A DNA stretch of 64,000 bases from Nonomuraea endophytica (GTDB taxonomy: Bacteria; Actinomycetota; Actinomycetes; Streptosporangiales; Streptosporangiaceae). Made by a program: the position numbers and the translations under genes. Every line of letters starts with the position of its first letter. The first letter of the stretch is position 1. Below, one piece after another: positions 23,108 to 31,434 of this stretch. The stretch lies in assembly GCF_014203235.1 (NCBI RefSeq), contig NZ_JACHIN010000009.1, forward strand, positions 1 to 64,000, given 5' to 3'. Below the pieces are notes generated by a model. The model was given only the letters and a program-made list of their open reading frames with translations. It had not been told where the DNA came from and did not search any database.

Positions 23108-24613
23108 TCATTCCAGACCCCGCTCGCCGTACCATCCGGCAAGCTTCCCACGGCGGCTGACCGCCCGCAGCCGCAGCTCGACCTGTTCGCGGCAACTCGC
23201 GGTGGTCACGACGAGCAACTGATCTTCCGCCCTGATCCGGGTGGTCGTGGACGGAACGAACGATCTGCCCTCGCGCACGATCAGCGTGACGTTCGCCCCA
23301 GCCGGCAACCGTAGCTCGAAGACCTCCACGCCGTGCAACTGGGAGCCCGGCGGCACCTTGACCTGCAGAAGGTCGGCGTTGAGCTCCTCCAGCGGCGCCG
23401 CCTCCACCTCCAGGTCGTGCACCTCGCCGGGCGCGCTCACGCCCAGCAGCCTGGCCACGAACGGCAGCGTCGGCCCTTGCAGCAGCGTGAACACCATCAC
23501 GATGACGAACACCTGGTTGAAGATGTCCTCCGACCCCTTCACCTCGGCCGCCCAGGGGATGGTCGCGAGCACGATCGGCACCGCCCCGCGCAGCCCCGCC
23601 CACGACAGGAAGGCCTGTTCGCGCAGACCGGTCCTGCCCAGGCGGGCCATACGCGCCAGAAGCGCCGAGACCATGACGGAGATCGGCCTGGCCAGCAGCA
23701 GCAGGACCGTTCCCGCGATGAGGCCGGGGACCACCGCCTTGGGCATCTCGCCGGGGCTGGCCAGCAGTCCGAGCATGACGAACAGCAGGATCTGCGCCAG
23801 CCACGCGGCGCCCTCCGCGAAGCCCCTGGTGGCTGCCCTGTGGGGGAGCCGGGCGTTGCCGAGTATCAGCGCCGTCATGTAAACCGCCAAAAACCCAGAA
23901 CCATGCAGATGTACGGCGCCGCCGTACGCCAGAAAGGTGAGGGAGAGCACCGCGAGCGGATAGAGGCCGGAGGCGGCCAGCGCGACGTGACGCAGTGCCA
24001 GGGCGCCGAGCGGGCCGACGGCCAGCGCCACGAGGGCGCCGATGAGCAGCTCGGCGCCGGCTTTCAGGACGAACTCGCCGAGGCTGGGGATGGGGTCGGT
24101 GACGCTGCTCAGCAGGACGACCGCGATGACCGTGGGGGCGTCGTTGAAGCCGGACTCGGCCTCCAGGATGCCCGCCAGGCGCGGCGGAAGGGGCAGGCGG
24201 CGCAGGACGGAGAAGACCGCGGCGGCGTCGGTGGAGGCCAGGACGGCGCCGAGGATCAGCGCGGCCCGCCATTCGTAGCCGAGCAGGCCGGCGACGGCGA
24301 GCGCTACGACCACGATGCTCACGGCCACGCCGACCGTGGCCAGGATGAGCGCGAGGGGCACGGCCCGGCGGACGTGGTTCCAGTTGGTGGTCAGACCACC
24401 TTCGGCCAGGATCACCGCCAGTGCCGTGAGGCCGATGTGCTTGGCCAGGTTCGGGTCGTCGAACTGGATGCCGAAGCCGCTCTCGCCCAGCACCAGCCCG
24501 AATCCGAGGAACAGCAGCAGGCTCGGCAGCCCGCTCCGGTGGGCGACGCGGACGGAGGCGATGGCGGCGATGAAGACCGCGCCACCGAGAAGGAGCCAGA
24601 ACTCGACGGTCAC
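23108..24613 (-). CDS. K+/H+ antiporter of the NhaP2/CvrA type with RCK_C domain
   Basis: About 12-13 transmembrane helices fill residues 1-390 with the CPA1 signature region LAEGGLTTNW and GAVLASTDAAAVFSVLRRLP (the paired Asp region) and FNDAPTVIAVVLL. The C-terminal part (about 400-490) fits a TrkA_C/RCK_C domain (LQVKVPPGSQLHGVEVFELR), which binds nucleotide or c-di-AMP-like ligands in relatives. It should exchange K+ or Na+ for H+ across the cell membrane. The 501-residue length is usual. GTG start. Confidence 0.9.
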   Translation of the reverse strand: MTVEFWLLLGGAVFIAAIASVRVAHRSGLPSLLLFLGFGLVLGESGFGIQFDDPNLAKHIGLTALAVILAEGGLTTNWNHVRRAVPLALILATVGVAVSIVVVALAVAGLLGYEWRAALILGAVLASTDAAAVFSVLRRLPLPPRLAGILEAESGFNDAPTVIAVVLLSSVTDPIPSLGEFVLKAGAELLIGALVALAVGPLGALALRHVALAASGLYPLAVLSLTFLAYGGAVHLHGSGFLAVYMTALILGNARLPHRAATRGFAEGAAWLAQILLFVMLGLLASPGEMPKAVVPGLIAGTVLLLLARPISVMVSALLARMARLGRTGLREQAFLSWAGLRGAVPIVLATIPWAAEVKGSEDIFNQVFVIVMVFTLLQGPTLPFVARLLGVSAPGEVHDLEVEAAPLEELNADLLQVKVPPGSQLHGVEVFELRLPAGANVTLIVREGRSFVPSTTTRIRAEDQLLVVTTASCREQVELRLRAVSRRGKLAGWYGERGLE

Positions 24614-24635
24614 CTGGCCCCCTCTCCCTTTGCAG

Positions 24636-25205
24636 TCACATAAGCCTAGTGAGTCCCGTAGGAGTCACCGCATAACGGACCCGCTGGTCGTGGGCCTCGG
24701 CGGGGACGCCGTCGATCAGTTCGCCGTCGTGCAGCAAGGCGACCACGGGGACGTTCGGACCGACCCTGGACAGGGCCCGGTCGTAGGAGCCGCCGCCGCG
24801 CCCGAGCCGGACGCCGGTCCGGGCGTCTACGGCGAGGGCCGGGACGATCACCAGCGCGGCGGTACGGATCGTGTCCACGCCGCGCCGGGTGTCGATGGGC
24901 TCCATGATCCCGGATCGTCCAGGTGTGAGGGTATCTGGCCCGTCGTATACCGCCCAGTCCAGATCATCATCATCTTTGTGCACAGGCAAGATCACTGTGG
25001 CCCCGTGTTTCCACAGGGCGAAGACAAGCCCGTGCGTCTCCGGCTCGCTTCCGATAGACCAGTAGCACGCCACCAGCCCCGCCATCTGGACCCACGGCTG
25101 ATCAAGGAGGGTTTCCCGGATGCTTGTCGCGTTTGCCCTGCGTTGCTCGGGGGAGAGAGAGGCACGCGCCTCGACCAGCTCGCGGCGCAGCTTCATCTTG
25201 TCCAC
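24636..25205 (-). CDS. 5-formyltetrahydrofolate cyclo-ligase
   Basis: The family motifs are present: KLRRELVEARASLSPEQR at the N-terminus, YWSIGSEPET in the substrate region and the ATP-site loop GVRLGRGGGSYDRALSR. The enzyme converts 5-formyl-THF to 5,10-methenyl-THF using ATP. I chose GTG 25205 because GGAGGT lies 5 bases ahead; a further GTG at 25217 is possible. It is divergent from galU with only 24 bases between, so the promoters must overlap. The order fmdB-antiporter-cyclo-ligase/galU is partly conserved in actinomycetes. Confidence 0.9.
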   Translation of the reverse strand: MDKMKLRRELVEARASLSPEQRRANATSIRETLLDQPWVQMAGLVACYWSIGSEPETHGLVFALWKHGATVILPVHKDDDDLDWAVYDGPDTLTPGRSGIMEPIDTRRGVDTIRTAALVIVPALAVDARTGVRLGRGGGSYDRALSRVGPNVPVVALLHDGELIDGVPAEAHDQRVRYAVTPTGLTRLM

Positions 25206-25229
25206 AGGTACCTCCACTAGGGTCTACTC

Positions 25230-26132
25230 ATGGCTGACTTCGACCCTGTGACGAAAGCCGTCGTGCCCGCCGCGGGTCTGGGCACCCGGTTCCTCCCGGC
25301 GACCAAGGCGACACCCAAAGAGATGCTGCCCATCGTCGACAAGCCCGCGATCCAGTATGTCGTTGAGGAGGCCGCCTCCGCCGGGCTCCTCGACGTCCTC
25401 ATGGTCACGGGGAAGAACAAGCGGTCGATCGAGGATCACTTCGACCGCGCCTTCGAACTGGAGGAGGTGCTCGAAGCCAAAGGCGACGAGCACAAGCTGT
25501 CCCAGGTCCGCGAACCCGCCGCGCTGGCGACCCTGCACTACGTACGGCAGGGCCAGCCGAAGGGGCTCGGCCACGCCGTGCTCTGCGCCAAGCAGCACGT
25601 CGGCGACCACCCCTTCGCCTGCCTGCTGGGCGACGATCTGATCGACTACCGTGACGAGCTGCTCAAACGCATGATCGAGGTGCGCGGCACCTATGGCGGC
25701 AGCGTGATCGCGCTCATGGAGGTCCCCAAGGAGCAGGTCTCCCTCTACGGCGTCGCCACCATCCAGGCCACCGGCGAGGACGACGTGGTCAGGGTGACCG
25801 ACCTGGTCGAGAAGCCCCCGGTCGAGGAGGCGCCGTCCAACTGGGCGATCATCGGCCGCTACGTCATCGACCCGGCCGTCTTCGAGGTGCTGGAGAACAC
25901 CCCGCCCGGCCGCGGCGGCGAGATCCAGCTGACCGACGCCCTGCGCACGCTGGCCGGGCGGTCGGGCTCGGAGGGCGGGCCGGTGCACGGCGTGCTGTTC
26001 CGCGGGCGCCGCTACGACACCGGCGACAAGCTCGACTATCTGCGCACCGTGGTGAAGTTCGCCGCCGACCGCCCCGACCTGGCCCCCGAGTTCGTTCCGT
26101 GGTTGCGGGAGTTCCTTCGTGAAATCGGTTGA
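25230..26132 (+). CDS. galU: UTP-glucose-1-phosphate uridylyltransferase
   Basis: The nucleotide-binding start PAAGLGTRFLPATKATPKEM, PIVDKPAIQYVVEEA and the sugar site GLGHAVLCAKQHVGDHPFA are complete. GalU makes UDP-glucose from UTP and glucose-1-phosphate for cell-wall and trehalose synthesis. It has 300 residues as usual. It overlaps the following moeA-like gene by 14 bases, starting a long operon. Confidence 0.95.
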   Translation: MADFDPVTKAVVPAAGLGTRFLPATKATPKEMLPIVDKPAIQYVVEEAASAGLLDVLMVTGKNKRSIEDHFDRAFELEEVLEAKGDEHKLSQVREPAALATLHYVRQGQPKGLGHAVLCAKQHVGDHPFACLLGDDLIDYRDELLKRMIEVRGTYGGSVIALMEVPKEQVSLYGVATIQATGEDDVVRVTDLVEKPPVEEAPSNWAIIGRYVIDPAVFEVLENTPPGRGGEIQLTDALRTLAGRSGSEGGPVHGVLFRGRRYDTGDKLDYLRTVVKFAADRPDLAPEFVPWLREFLREIG

Positions 26133-27306
26133 CGCGCACCTGGCCGAGATCCTGGCCACGGTGCGTACGCTGGCGCCGCTCGAGCTCGAGCTCGAGCGGT
26201 CGCTGGGCACCACGCTGGCCGAGGAGGTCAGCTCCCCGGTGCCGTTGCCGCCGTTCGACAACTCGGCCATGGACGGCTATGCCGTACGCGCGGCCGACCT
26301 CGCGGCGGTTCCCGTCACGTTGCCGGTGATCGACGACGTGGCGGCCGGATCCGACGAGCTGCGTGCCGTCGGCCCCGGGCACGCGGTGCGCATCATGACC
26401 GGTGCGCCCGTTCCGGCCGGCGCCGACACCGTCGTGCCGGTGGAGTGGACCGACGGCGGCACCGTCACGGTCACGATCAACCAGGCCGCGCCCACGGGCA
26501 ACGCCATCCGCCGGGCCGGTGAGGACGTGCTGGCCGGCGAGGTCGTGCTCCGCCCCGGCACGGTGATCGGCCCGGCCCAGCTCGGCATCGTGGCCGGCGT
26601 CGGCCGCCGCCGGGTGTGGGTGCGCCCGCGCCCGCGCGTGGTCGTGCTCTCCACCGGCGCCGAACTCGTCGAACCCGGACTCCCGCTCGGCCCCGGCCAG
26701 ATCTGGGACTCCAACAGCTTCACCCTCACCGCCGCCGTCCGCGAGAGCGGCGGCGACGGCTACCGCGCCGCGACCGTGGGCGACGACCCGGCCAAGTTCC
26801 TGGAGCAGCTCGACGCCCAGCTGGTGCGTGCCGACGCCATCATCACCAGCGGCGGCGTCTCGATGGGCGCCTACGAGCCGGTCAAGGAGGCGCTCGCGCC
26901 GCTCGGCACGGTCCGCTTCGAGAAGGTCGCGATGCAGCCGGGCATGCCGCAGGGTTTCGGCGTGGTCGGCGAGGATCAGGTGCCGATCTTCGCGCTGCCC
27001 GGCAATCCGGTCTCGTCCTTCGTCTCCTTCATGTTGTTCGTACGGCCGGCGCTGCGGAAGATGCGCGGACTGCCGGCCGGGGCCCCGGAGACGTTGACGG
27101 CTCATGTCGCCGGGTCGCTGCGTTCGCCCGCGGGCCGGCGTTCCTACCTGCGCGGCGTGCTGTCGGATGACGGCACCGTGACGCCGGTACGCGGCCAGGG
27201 TTCCCACCAGCTCGCGGCGCTGGCCTCGGCCAACGCCCTCATCCTGGTGCCCGAGGACGTCACCGACGTACCGGCGGGCGCTTCTGTGCAGGTGATCAGA
27301 CTGTGA
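26119..27306 (+). CDS. moeA: MoeA-like protein: molybdopterin molybdotransferase or divisome protein Glp
   Basis: The motifs PLPPFDNSAMDGYAV, RIMTGAPVPAGADTVVPVEW, SGGVSMGAYE and ALPGNPVSS are those of MoeA/gephyrin domain proteins (395 aa). MoeA inserts molybdate into adenylylated molybdopterin. In Corynebacterium a MoeA-like protein named Glp binds FtsZ and the membrane protein GlpR (SepX in Streptomyces), and the two genes are neighbours there. Here a SepX-like gene lies 1.8 kb downstream in the same run, so this protein may be Glp, a moonlighting MoeA, or both. The start is GTG 26119 inside the galU end; the stop overlaps moaC. Confidence 0.9.
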   Translation: MKSVDAHLAEILATVRTLAPLELELERSLGTTLAEEVSSPVPLPPFDNSAMDGYAVRAADLAAVPVTLPVIDDVAAGSDELRAVGPGHAVRIMTGAPVPAGADTVVPVEWTDGGTVTVTINQAAPTGNAIRRAGEDVLAGEVVLRPGTVIGPAQLGIVAGVGRRRVWVRPRPRVVVLSTGAELVEPGLPLGPGQIWDSNSFTLTAAVRESGGDGYRAATVGDDPAKFLEQLDAQLVRADAIITSGGVSMGAYEPVKEALAPLGTVRFEKVAMQPGMPQGFGVVGEDQVPIFALPGNPVSSFVSFMLFVRPALRKMRGLPAGAPETLTAHVAGSLRSPAGRRSYLRGVLSDDGTVTPVRGQGSHQLAALASANALILVPEDVTDVPAGASVQVIRL

Positions 27307-27770
27307 GCTTCACCCATCTCGACGAGTCCGGCGCCGCCCGCATGGTCGACGTCTCCGCCAAGAACGTCGGCGCGCGCACCGCCACCGCGACCGGCCGCGT
27401 GCTGCTGTCGGAAGAGGCCGTGGCGCTGCTGCGCTCCGGCGAGGTGCCGAAGGGCGACGCGCTGGGCGTGGCCAGGATCGCCGGCATCATGGGCGCCAAG
27501 CGCACGCCCGACCTCATCCCGCTGTGCCATCCGATCGCGCTGCACGGGGTGAAGGTCACGCTCGACATCGTCGACGAGGGCGTGGACATCACCTGCGTCG
27601 TCAAGACGGCCGACCGCACGGGCGTGGAGATGGAGGCGCTCACCGCGGTGTCGGTGGCGGCGCTGGCGTTGATCGACATGGTGAAGGCGGTCGACCCGGC
27701 CGCGGTGATCACCGATGTGCGGGTGGAGGAGAAGACCGGCGGCAAGACCGGCCATTGGACGCGGCCGTGA
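27303..27770 (+). CDS. moaC: Cyclic pyranopterin monophosphate synthase MoaC
   Basis: MVDVSAKNVGARTATATGRV, the active-site region LIPLCHPIALHGVKV and TGVEMEALTAVSVAAL are diagnostic. MoaC with MoaA turns GTP into cyclic pyranopterin monophosphate, the first step of molybdenum cofactor synthesis. It has 155 residues, normal size. GTG 27303 overlaps the moeA stop and its own stop overlaps mog, so translation is coupled throughout. Confidence 0.95.
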   Translation: MSFTHLDESGAARMVDVSAKNVGARTATATGRVLLSEEAVALLRSGEVPKGDALGVARIAGIMGAKRTPDLIPLCHPIALHGVKVTLDIVDEGVDITCVVKTADRTGVEMEALTAVSVAALALIDMVKAVDPAAVITDVRVEEKTGGKTGHWTRP

Positions 27771-28243
27771 TCCGCGCATTGGTGATCACGGTCTCCAACC
27801 GCGCCTCCGCCGGGATTTACGCCGACAAATCCGGACCTCTTCTGGTTTCGCTGCTGGGTGAGGCGGGCTGCGAAGTGGACGGCCCTGTGGTGGTTCCCGA
27901 CGGCGATCCGGTCGAGGCCGCGCTGCGCGACGGCATCGCGGGCGGATACGAAGTGATCATCACTACCGGCGGCACCGGGCTGACGCCAATGGATCTCACT
28001 CCGGAAATGACCGCCCGGGTAATTTCCCGGGAAATTCCGGGTATCGCGGAGGCCATCCGGCAGGCGAATCGCGAAAAAGTGCCGACCTCGATTCTGTCGC
28101 GGGGTCTGGCCGGTCAGGCGGGCGACACCCTCATCGTCAACCTGCCCGGCTCCAGCGGTGGCGTGCGTGACGGCGTTGCCGTACTCGCGCCCATCCTTCG
28201 GCACGCGGTCGAGCAGATCCGCGGCGGCGACCACCCGCGCTGA
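27767..28243 (+). CDS. mog: MoaB/Mog-family molybdopterin adenylyltransferase
   Basis: The motifs LVITVSNRASAGIYADKSGP, ITTGGTGLTPMDLTPE and NLPGSSGGVRDGVAVLAP match MoaB/Mog proteins, which adenylate molybdopterin before metal insertion. The 158-residue product starts at GTG 27767, overlapping the moaC stop (GTGA). Assignment between MoaB and Mog is not possible from sequence alone. Confidence 0.92.
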   Translation: MIRALVITVSNRASAGIYADKSGPLLVSLLGEAGCEVDGPVVVPDGDPVEAALRDGIAGGYEVIITTGGTGLTPMDLTPEMTARVISREIPGIAEAIRQANREKVPTSILSRGLAGQAGDTLIVNLPGSSGGVRDGVAVLAPILRHAVEQIRGGDHPR

Positions 28244-28283
28244 TGCGTGGCGACATGACGTCCGATGGGGGGATGATGAGGGT

Positions 28284-28928
28284 GTGGATCGACTTCGTGG
28301 CTGGCCGGCGACGCTGAGCGAAGGGCCAGTGGGTCTGCGGCCGTTGCGGCTGGGAGACGTACGGGTGTGGCGCGAGACGCGGCTGCGCAACGCCGAATGG
28401 CTGCGCCCGTGGGAGCCGAGCAATCCGGAGACGCCGCTGTTCAGGACCGGTCTCGGGCCGTACGTGTCCATGGTCGGCACGCTGCGCAGAGAAGCCAGGC
28501 AAGGCATGGCGCTGCCCTGGGTCGTCACCTACCAGGGGCGATTCGCCGGACAACTCACCATCGGCGCGATCGTGTGGGGATCCGCCCGTTCCGCGCAGGT
28601 CGGCTACTGGGTCGACGGCGCGCTCGCCGGGCGCGGCATCACGCCGACGGCGCTCGCCCTGGCCGTCGACCACTGCTTCTTCACCACCGGACTGCACCGC
28701 ATCGAAGCCAACATCCGGCCCGAGAATCACGCGAGCAGAAGAGTGGTTGAGAAGCTCGGTTTCAGGGAAGAAGGCATTCGGCGTCGCCAACTCCACATCG
28801 ACGGAGCCTGGCGCGACCACATCTGCTACGCGTTGACCGTCGAGGACGTTCCCGGCGGTCTACTCGTGCAGTGGCGTCGCGCGCGTGAGTCAGCGGCTCA
28901 CGGTGGGTCTCCGGTAGAAGAGGTTTGA
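28284..28928 (+). CDS. GNAT-family N-acetyltransferase, RimJ-like
   Basis: The 214-residue protein has the GNAT pattern with VGYWVDGALAGRGITPTALA (acetyl-CoA loop), ALAVDHCFFTTGLHRIEANI and PENHASRRVVEKLGFREEG, typical of the RimJ/RimL branch that acetylates N-termini or small amines. It is conserved between mog and the SepX gene in actinomycetes. I chose GTG 28284; the frame is open further upstream within the end of mog, but that part is the out-of-frame image of mog. The substrate is unknown. Confidence 0.88.
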   Translation: MDRLRGWPATLSEGPVGLRPLRLGDVRVWRETRLRNAEWLRPWEPSNPETPLFRTGLGPYVSMVGTLRREARQGMALPWVVTYQGRFAGQLTIGAIVWGSARSAQVGYWVDGALAGRGITPTALALAVDHCFFTTGLHRIEANIRPENHASRRVVEKLGFREEGIRRRQLHIDGAWRDHICYALTVEDVPGGLLVQWRRARESAAHGGSPVEEV

Positions 28929-29064
28929 CGATCTCGCGACACACCGCATCGAATGCTCGTCAATTAGTGACACGCGGTCTTACGGTGCGTGACGTGAGCA
29001 CATCGAAGACGCCAAGAACGCACAGGCGTTTTCATGCTGCCCTTAATCGTGTCCGGAGGTGGTC

Positions 29065-29667
29065 GTGAGCAGCGTCCTCCTCTATCTCGCCATCGTCGTC
29101 ATGTGGTTGTGCGTCCTTGTCCCGATGTGGTTGCGCAGGGACAAGACCAACCTCGCCGAGCTGGCCGAGCTCGAAGAGGAGTACTACACGGGCGAGCACC
29201 AGCTGCCGGACCTGGAGCAGGTGCAGGGCGCCTCGTTGATGGACCAGCCGGACACCGGCGAATACTCCATCGAGGAACCCGCCGCGCCCGTCGTGGACCC
29301 TCGGCAGTTCCGCGCGCGGCGGCGGGCGATCATCGTGGCCCGGCGGCGGCGGTTGCTGTTCTTCACGTCGTTGCTGGTGATCGCGTCGTTGGTGACGGCT
29401 GCGGTGCAGATGATGCCGTGGTGGGGGGTTGCTCCCTCTGTGGTGGTGATGGCGGCTTATCTGGGGTTCCTGCGCATCGCCGTACAGGTGGATCAGGAAC
29501 GACGGCGGCGCGCCGCCCAGTCCCGCGCCGAACGGCGGCGCCGGGTGCGGGAGCAGCGGCGGCTGGAGGCCGAGCGCGAAGCCGAGATCATCGAGTTCAC
29601 CGCGAGGCAGCCGGACGTCCTGTTCGACCAGTACGCGGAACCGCCTCGGCGGGCGGTCGGGGACTGA
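29065..29667 (+). CDS. sepX: SepX/GlpR-like divisome membrane protein
   Basis: The N-terminal helix LLYLAIVVMWLCVLVPMWLR, followed by a cytoplasmic acidic region (ELAELEEEYYTGEHQLP), two more helices at about 100-145 and a highly charged Arg/Glu-rich tail, is the SepX/GlpR layout. SepX in Streptomyces and GlpR in Corynebacterium are actinobacteria-specific division proteins; GlpR is the membrane receptor of the MoeA-like Glp. Synteny (galU-moeA-moaC-mog-GNAT-sepX) supports the call. The start is GTG 29065 with GGAGG 5 bases before. Name by homology only. Confidence 0.8.
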   Translation: MSSVLLYLAIVVMWLCVLVPMWLRRDKTNLAELAELEEEYYTGEHQLPDLEQVQGASLMDQPDTGEYSIEEPAAPVVDPRQFRARRRAIIVARRRRLLFFTSLLVIASLVTAAVQMMPWWGVAPSVVVMAAYLGFLRIAVQVDQERRRRAAQSRAERRRRVREQRRLEAEREAEIIEFTARQPDVLFDQYAEPPRRAVGD

Positions 29668-29716
29668 ATGTGTGGCGCGAGGACCCCTGGGAGTTTGCTA
29701 ATCTGGTCGAGTCCTT

Positions 29717-29793
29717 GGGGATGTAGCGCAGTCCGGTAGCGCACTTCGTTCGCATCGAAGGGGTCAGGGGTTCGAATCCCCTCATCTCCACCA
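29717..29793 (+). tRNA. tRNA-Ala (anticodon CGC)
   Basis: Acceptor arms GGGGATG and CATCTCC pair, the anticodon arm is CTTCG-TTCGCAT-CGAAG giving anticodon CGC, and the T arm is AGGGG-TTCGAAT-CCCCT. CCA is encoded at 29791-29793. It lies 50 bases after sepX and is followed by a strong terminator. Confidence 0.93.
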
Positions 29794-29799
29794 GGTCAG

Positions 29800-29831
29800 A
29801 AGGGGTTTCGGAGTTTTCCGGAGCCCCTTTT
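29800..29831 (+). terminator. Rho-independent terminator after tRNA-Ala
   Basis: AAGGGGTTTCGGA and TCCGGAGCCCCTT pair over 13 positions with two G-U pairs around a GTTT loop, ending in TTTT. It starts 7 bases after the tRNA. Confidence 0.85.
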
Positions 29832-29963
29832 GTGTGTCTGAGAGGTCTCGCTCGGACCCTTCTGGTTGTGCCGACTGTCGTCGAAGAGATCATTGGTCGG
29901 TGTCCGACGACGGGGCCGTGGAGGTTCGCAGGTTGGGGAGTGGGTTCTTGTCGTGTGAGGACC

Positions 29964-30344
29964 TCACGGGTCGATCTGGGCCTTCATCGACTGCCAGGGG
30001 GAGGCGTCGAACAGCAGCATGATCGCTACGATCTTGCCGCTGGCCAGGCGGAAGTGTTCGGCGGTGCGCTGCGTGCCGGCCGGGGTGGCGGTGTGCACGT
30101 CGTAGACGAGCGTGGCCTCGGTCTCGCCGTAGAGCTCGCTGATGAGCTCGACTCCGGTCACGATCGACACGAAGCCCGGCAATGTCGCTAGATGTCCCGT
30201 TCGGTCGGTGGAGTCGATGAACGGGCTTTCGAATCGGAACGGCTCTCCCAGGTGCGCCGCGGCCGCGGGCACGTCGCCGCGGAAGCGGGCCTCGTGATAG
30301 CCGCGTACGGCCTGGCGGGTCTGGTCCTGCGCTGACAGGGTCAC
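29964..30344 (-). CDS. SnoaL/NTF2-fold protein
   Basis: The 126-residue protein has the NTF2-like pattern: an N-terminal helix (TRQAVRGYHEARFRGDVPAA), FRFESPFIDSTDRTGHL and a C-terminal sheet (EHFRLASGKIVAIMLLFDASP). Such proteins are ketosteroid-isomerase-like enzymes or ligand binders; the role here is unknown. GTG 30344 overlaps the MarR stop (GTGA), so it is under control of that regulator. Confidence 0.75.
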   Translation of the reverse strand: MTLSAQDQTRQAVRGYHEARFRGDVPAAAAHLGEPFRFESPFIDSTDRTGHLATLPGFVSIVTGVELISELYGETEATLVYDVHTATPAGTQRTAEHFRLASGKIVAIMLLFDASPWQSMKAQIDP

Positions 30345-30892
30345 GGCTGAGATCCGATCTGGCGGAGGTGGTCGGCGAGGCGGTGCTGGTTGGTGGCCAG
30401 CCGCAGACACAGGTCGCGGAAGGTGAGGAGGTCCTCCGGAGTGAAGCCCTGGAACATCGCCCGCATCGCGAGTTGCGAGGGTTTGCGGAAGGCCTCGATC
30501 CACGCCTGCCCGGCAGGTGTGATCTCGACCAGCACGGACCGTCGGTCCTCGGGGTCGGGGACGCGGCGGACCAGCCCATCGCGCTCCAACGTGTCCACCA
30601 AGCCGGTGACGTTGCGGGAGCTGACTCCGCCGGCGCGGGCGAGATCACCGATGCTGATGCCCCGGTCGGTCGTGCTGAGCCGGATCAGTACATCCAGGGC
30701 GCCCGCGCTGATGCCTCTGCCTTCGGAGCCGTGCGCGCGCATGCGTTCGATGGCGTGAGAGGCGCTGCGGACGGCGGCGCCTGCCTCGAAAGCGAGCAGG
30801 TCGCCGTTGGCGAACCGGGTCATCGCCGCCCTGACTCGCGGATCGTAGAGGAAGCCGTCCGGATCATGTTCGTAAGTATGTACGTCCTTCAT
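30341..30892 (-). CDS. MarR-family transcriptional regulator
   Basis: The winged-helix core reads ISAGALDVLIRLSTTDRGIS, IGDLARAGGVSSRNVTGLVD, LERDGLVRRVPDPEDRRSV, as in MarR proteins; flanking helices would form the dimer. The start MKDVHTYEHDPDGF was chosen at ATG 30892 because upstream sequence belongs to a decayed gene. The palindrome AGTACGTACT at 30909-30918 and a similar AGTATGTACG at about 30875 sit across the start region and probably are its operator. It is coupled to the SnoaL-like gene. Confidence 0.88.
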   Translation of the reverse strand: MKDVHTYEHDPDGFLYDPRVRAAMTRFANGDLLAFEAGAAVRSASHAIERMRAHGSEGRGISAGALDVLIRLSTTDRGISIGDLARAGGVSSRNVTGLVDTLERDGLVRRVPDPEDRRSVLVEITPAGQAWIEAFRKPSQLAMRAMFQGFTPEDLLTFRDLCLRLATNQHRLADHLRQIGSQP

Positions 30893-30908
30893 AGTAAGCA
30901 AGGAGACT

Positions 30909-30918
30909 AGTACGTACT
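30909..30918. promoter_or_regulatory. MarR operator candidate
   Basis: AGTACGTACT is a perfect 10-bp palindrome 17 bases upstream of the marR start; a related AGTATGTACG lies about 35 bases away inside the first codons. Two similar sites near a MarR start fit autorepression. Confidence 0.5.
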
Positions 30919-31009
30919 TCCAGACTTGACAATGGGTGGAGGCGGATTCAGTGCGGGAGCTTCCACCGCCTGCCCTGTTGGCAGGTCGGCTGCGTGGAGA
31001 TCGCGTCTG

Positions 31010-31182
31010 TTCCGGGCCCATCACCAGGCGGGGGCCGGGCAGCGGGCGCAGGCCGTTGACGGGGAGCAGGGCGAGGTCCACCGGCGGGCGGGTGGCGGGT
31101 CGGTGAGTACGGCGTGGCCGTCCAGCTCCAGCAGACCACAGGAGTTGACCACGCGGGTGAGCGCGATCGATGGCTTGATCAT
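31010..31182 (-). pseudogene. Remnant of a metallo-beta-lactamase-fold hydrolase
   Basis: From ATG 31182 on the minus strand the product starts with IALTRVVNSCGLLELDGHAV and LTDPPPARR, the N-terminus of a common actinomycete MBL-fold hydrolase. After about 31085 the matching sequence jumps frame (DLALLPVNGLRPLPGP) and then dies out before any metal-site HXHXDH. It is therefore a 5' fragment with a frameshift. From 31183 to 31434 I see no gene on either strand. Confidence 0.5.
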
Positions 31183-31434
31183 GCCGTGAGCGTGCAGGTT
31201 TATGGACGCATGAAGTCCAGCATCGGGGAGCTGGCACACCGGTTCGGGCACGCGCTGGCCTGTCCGCACAGCTTCGCCGAGTGTGAGCACGCTCGCGACC
31301 GGATCGCGGCCCGGATCCCGCCCGCGCCCGGTTCGACGGTGGTGGGCGTAGGGGAATCGTAGGGAGAGCTTAAGGCGGTCCCGGCAGGCTGTGGGCACAG
31401 ACAGAGAGCGGCGAGAAACAGAGGGAGCGGGAAC

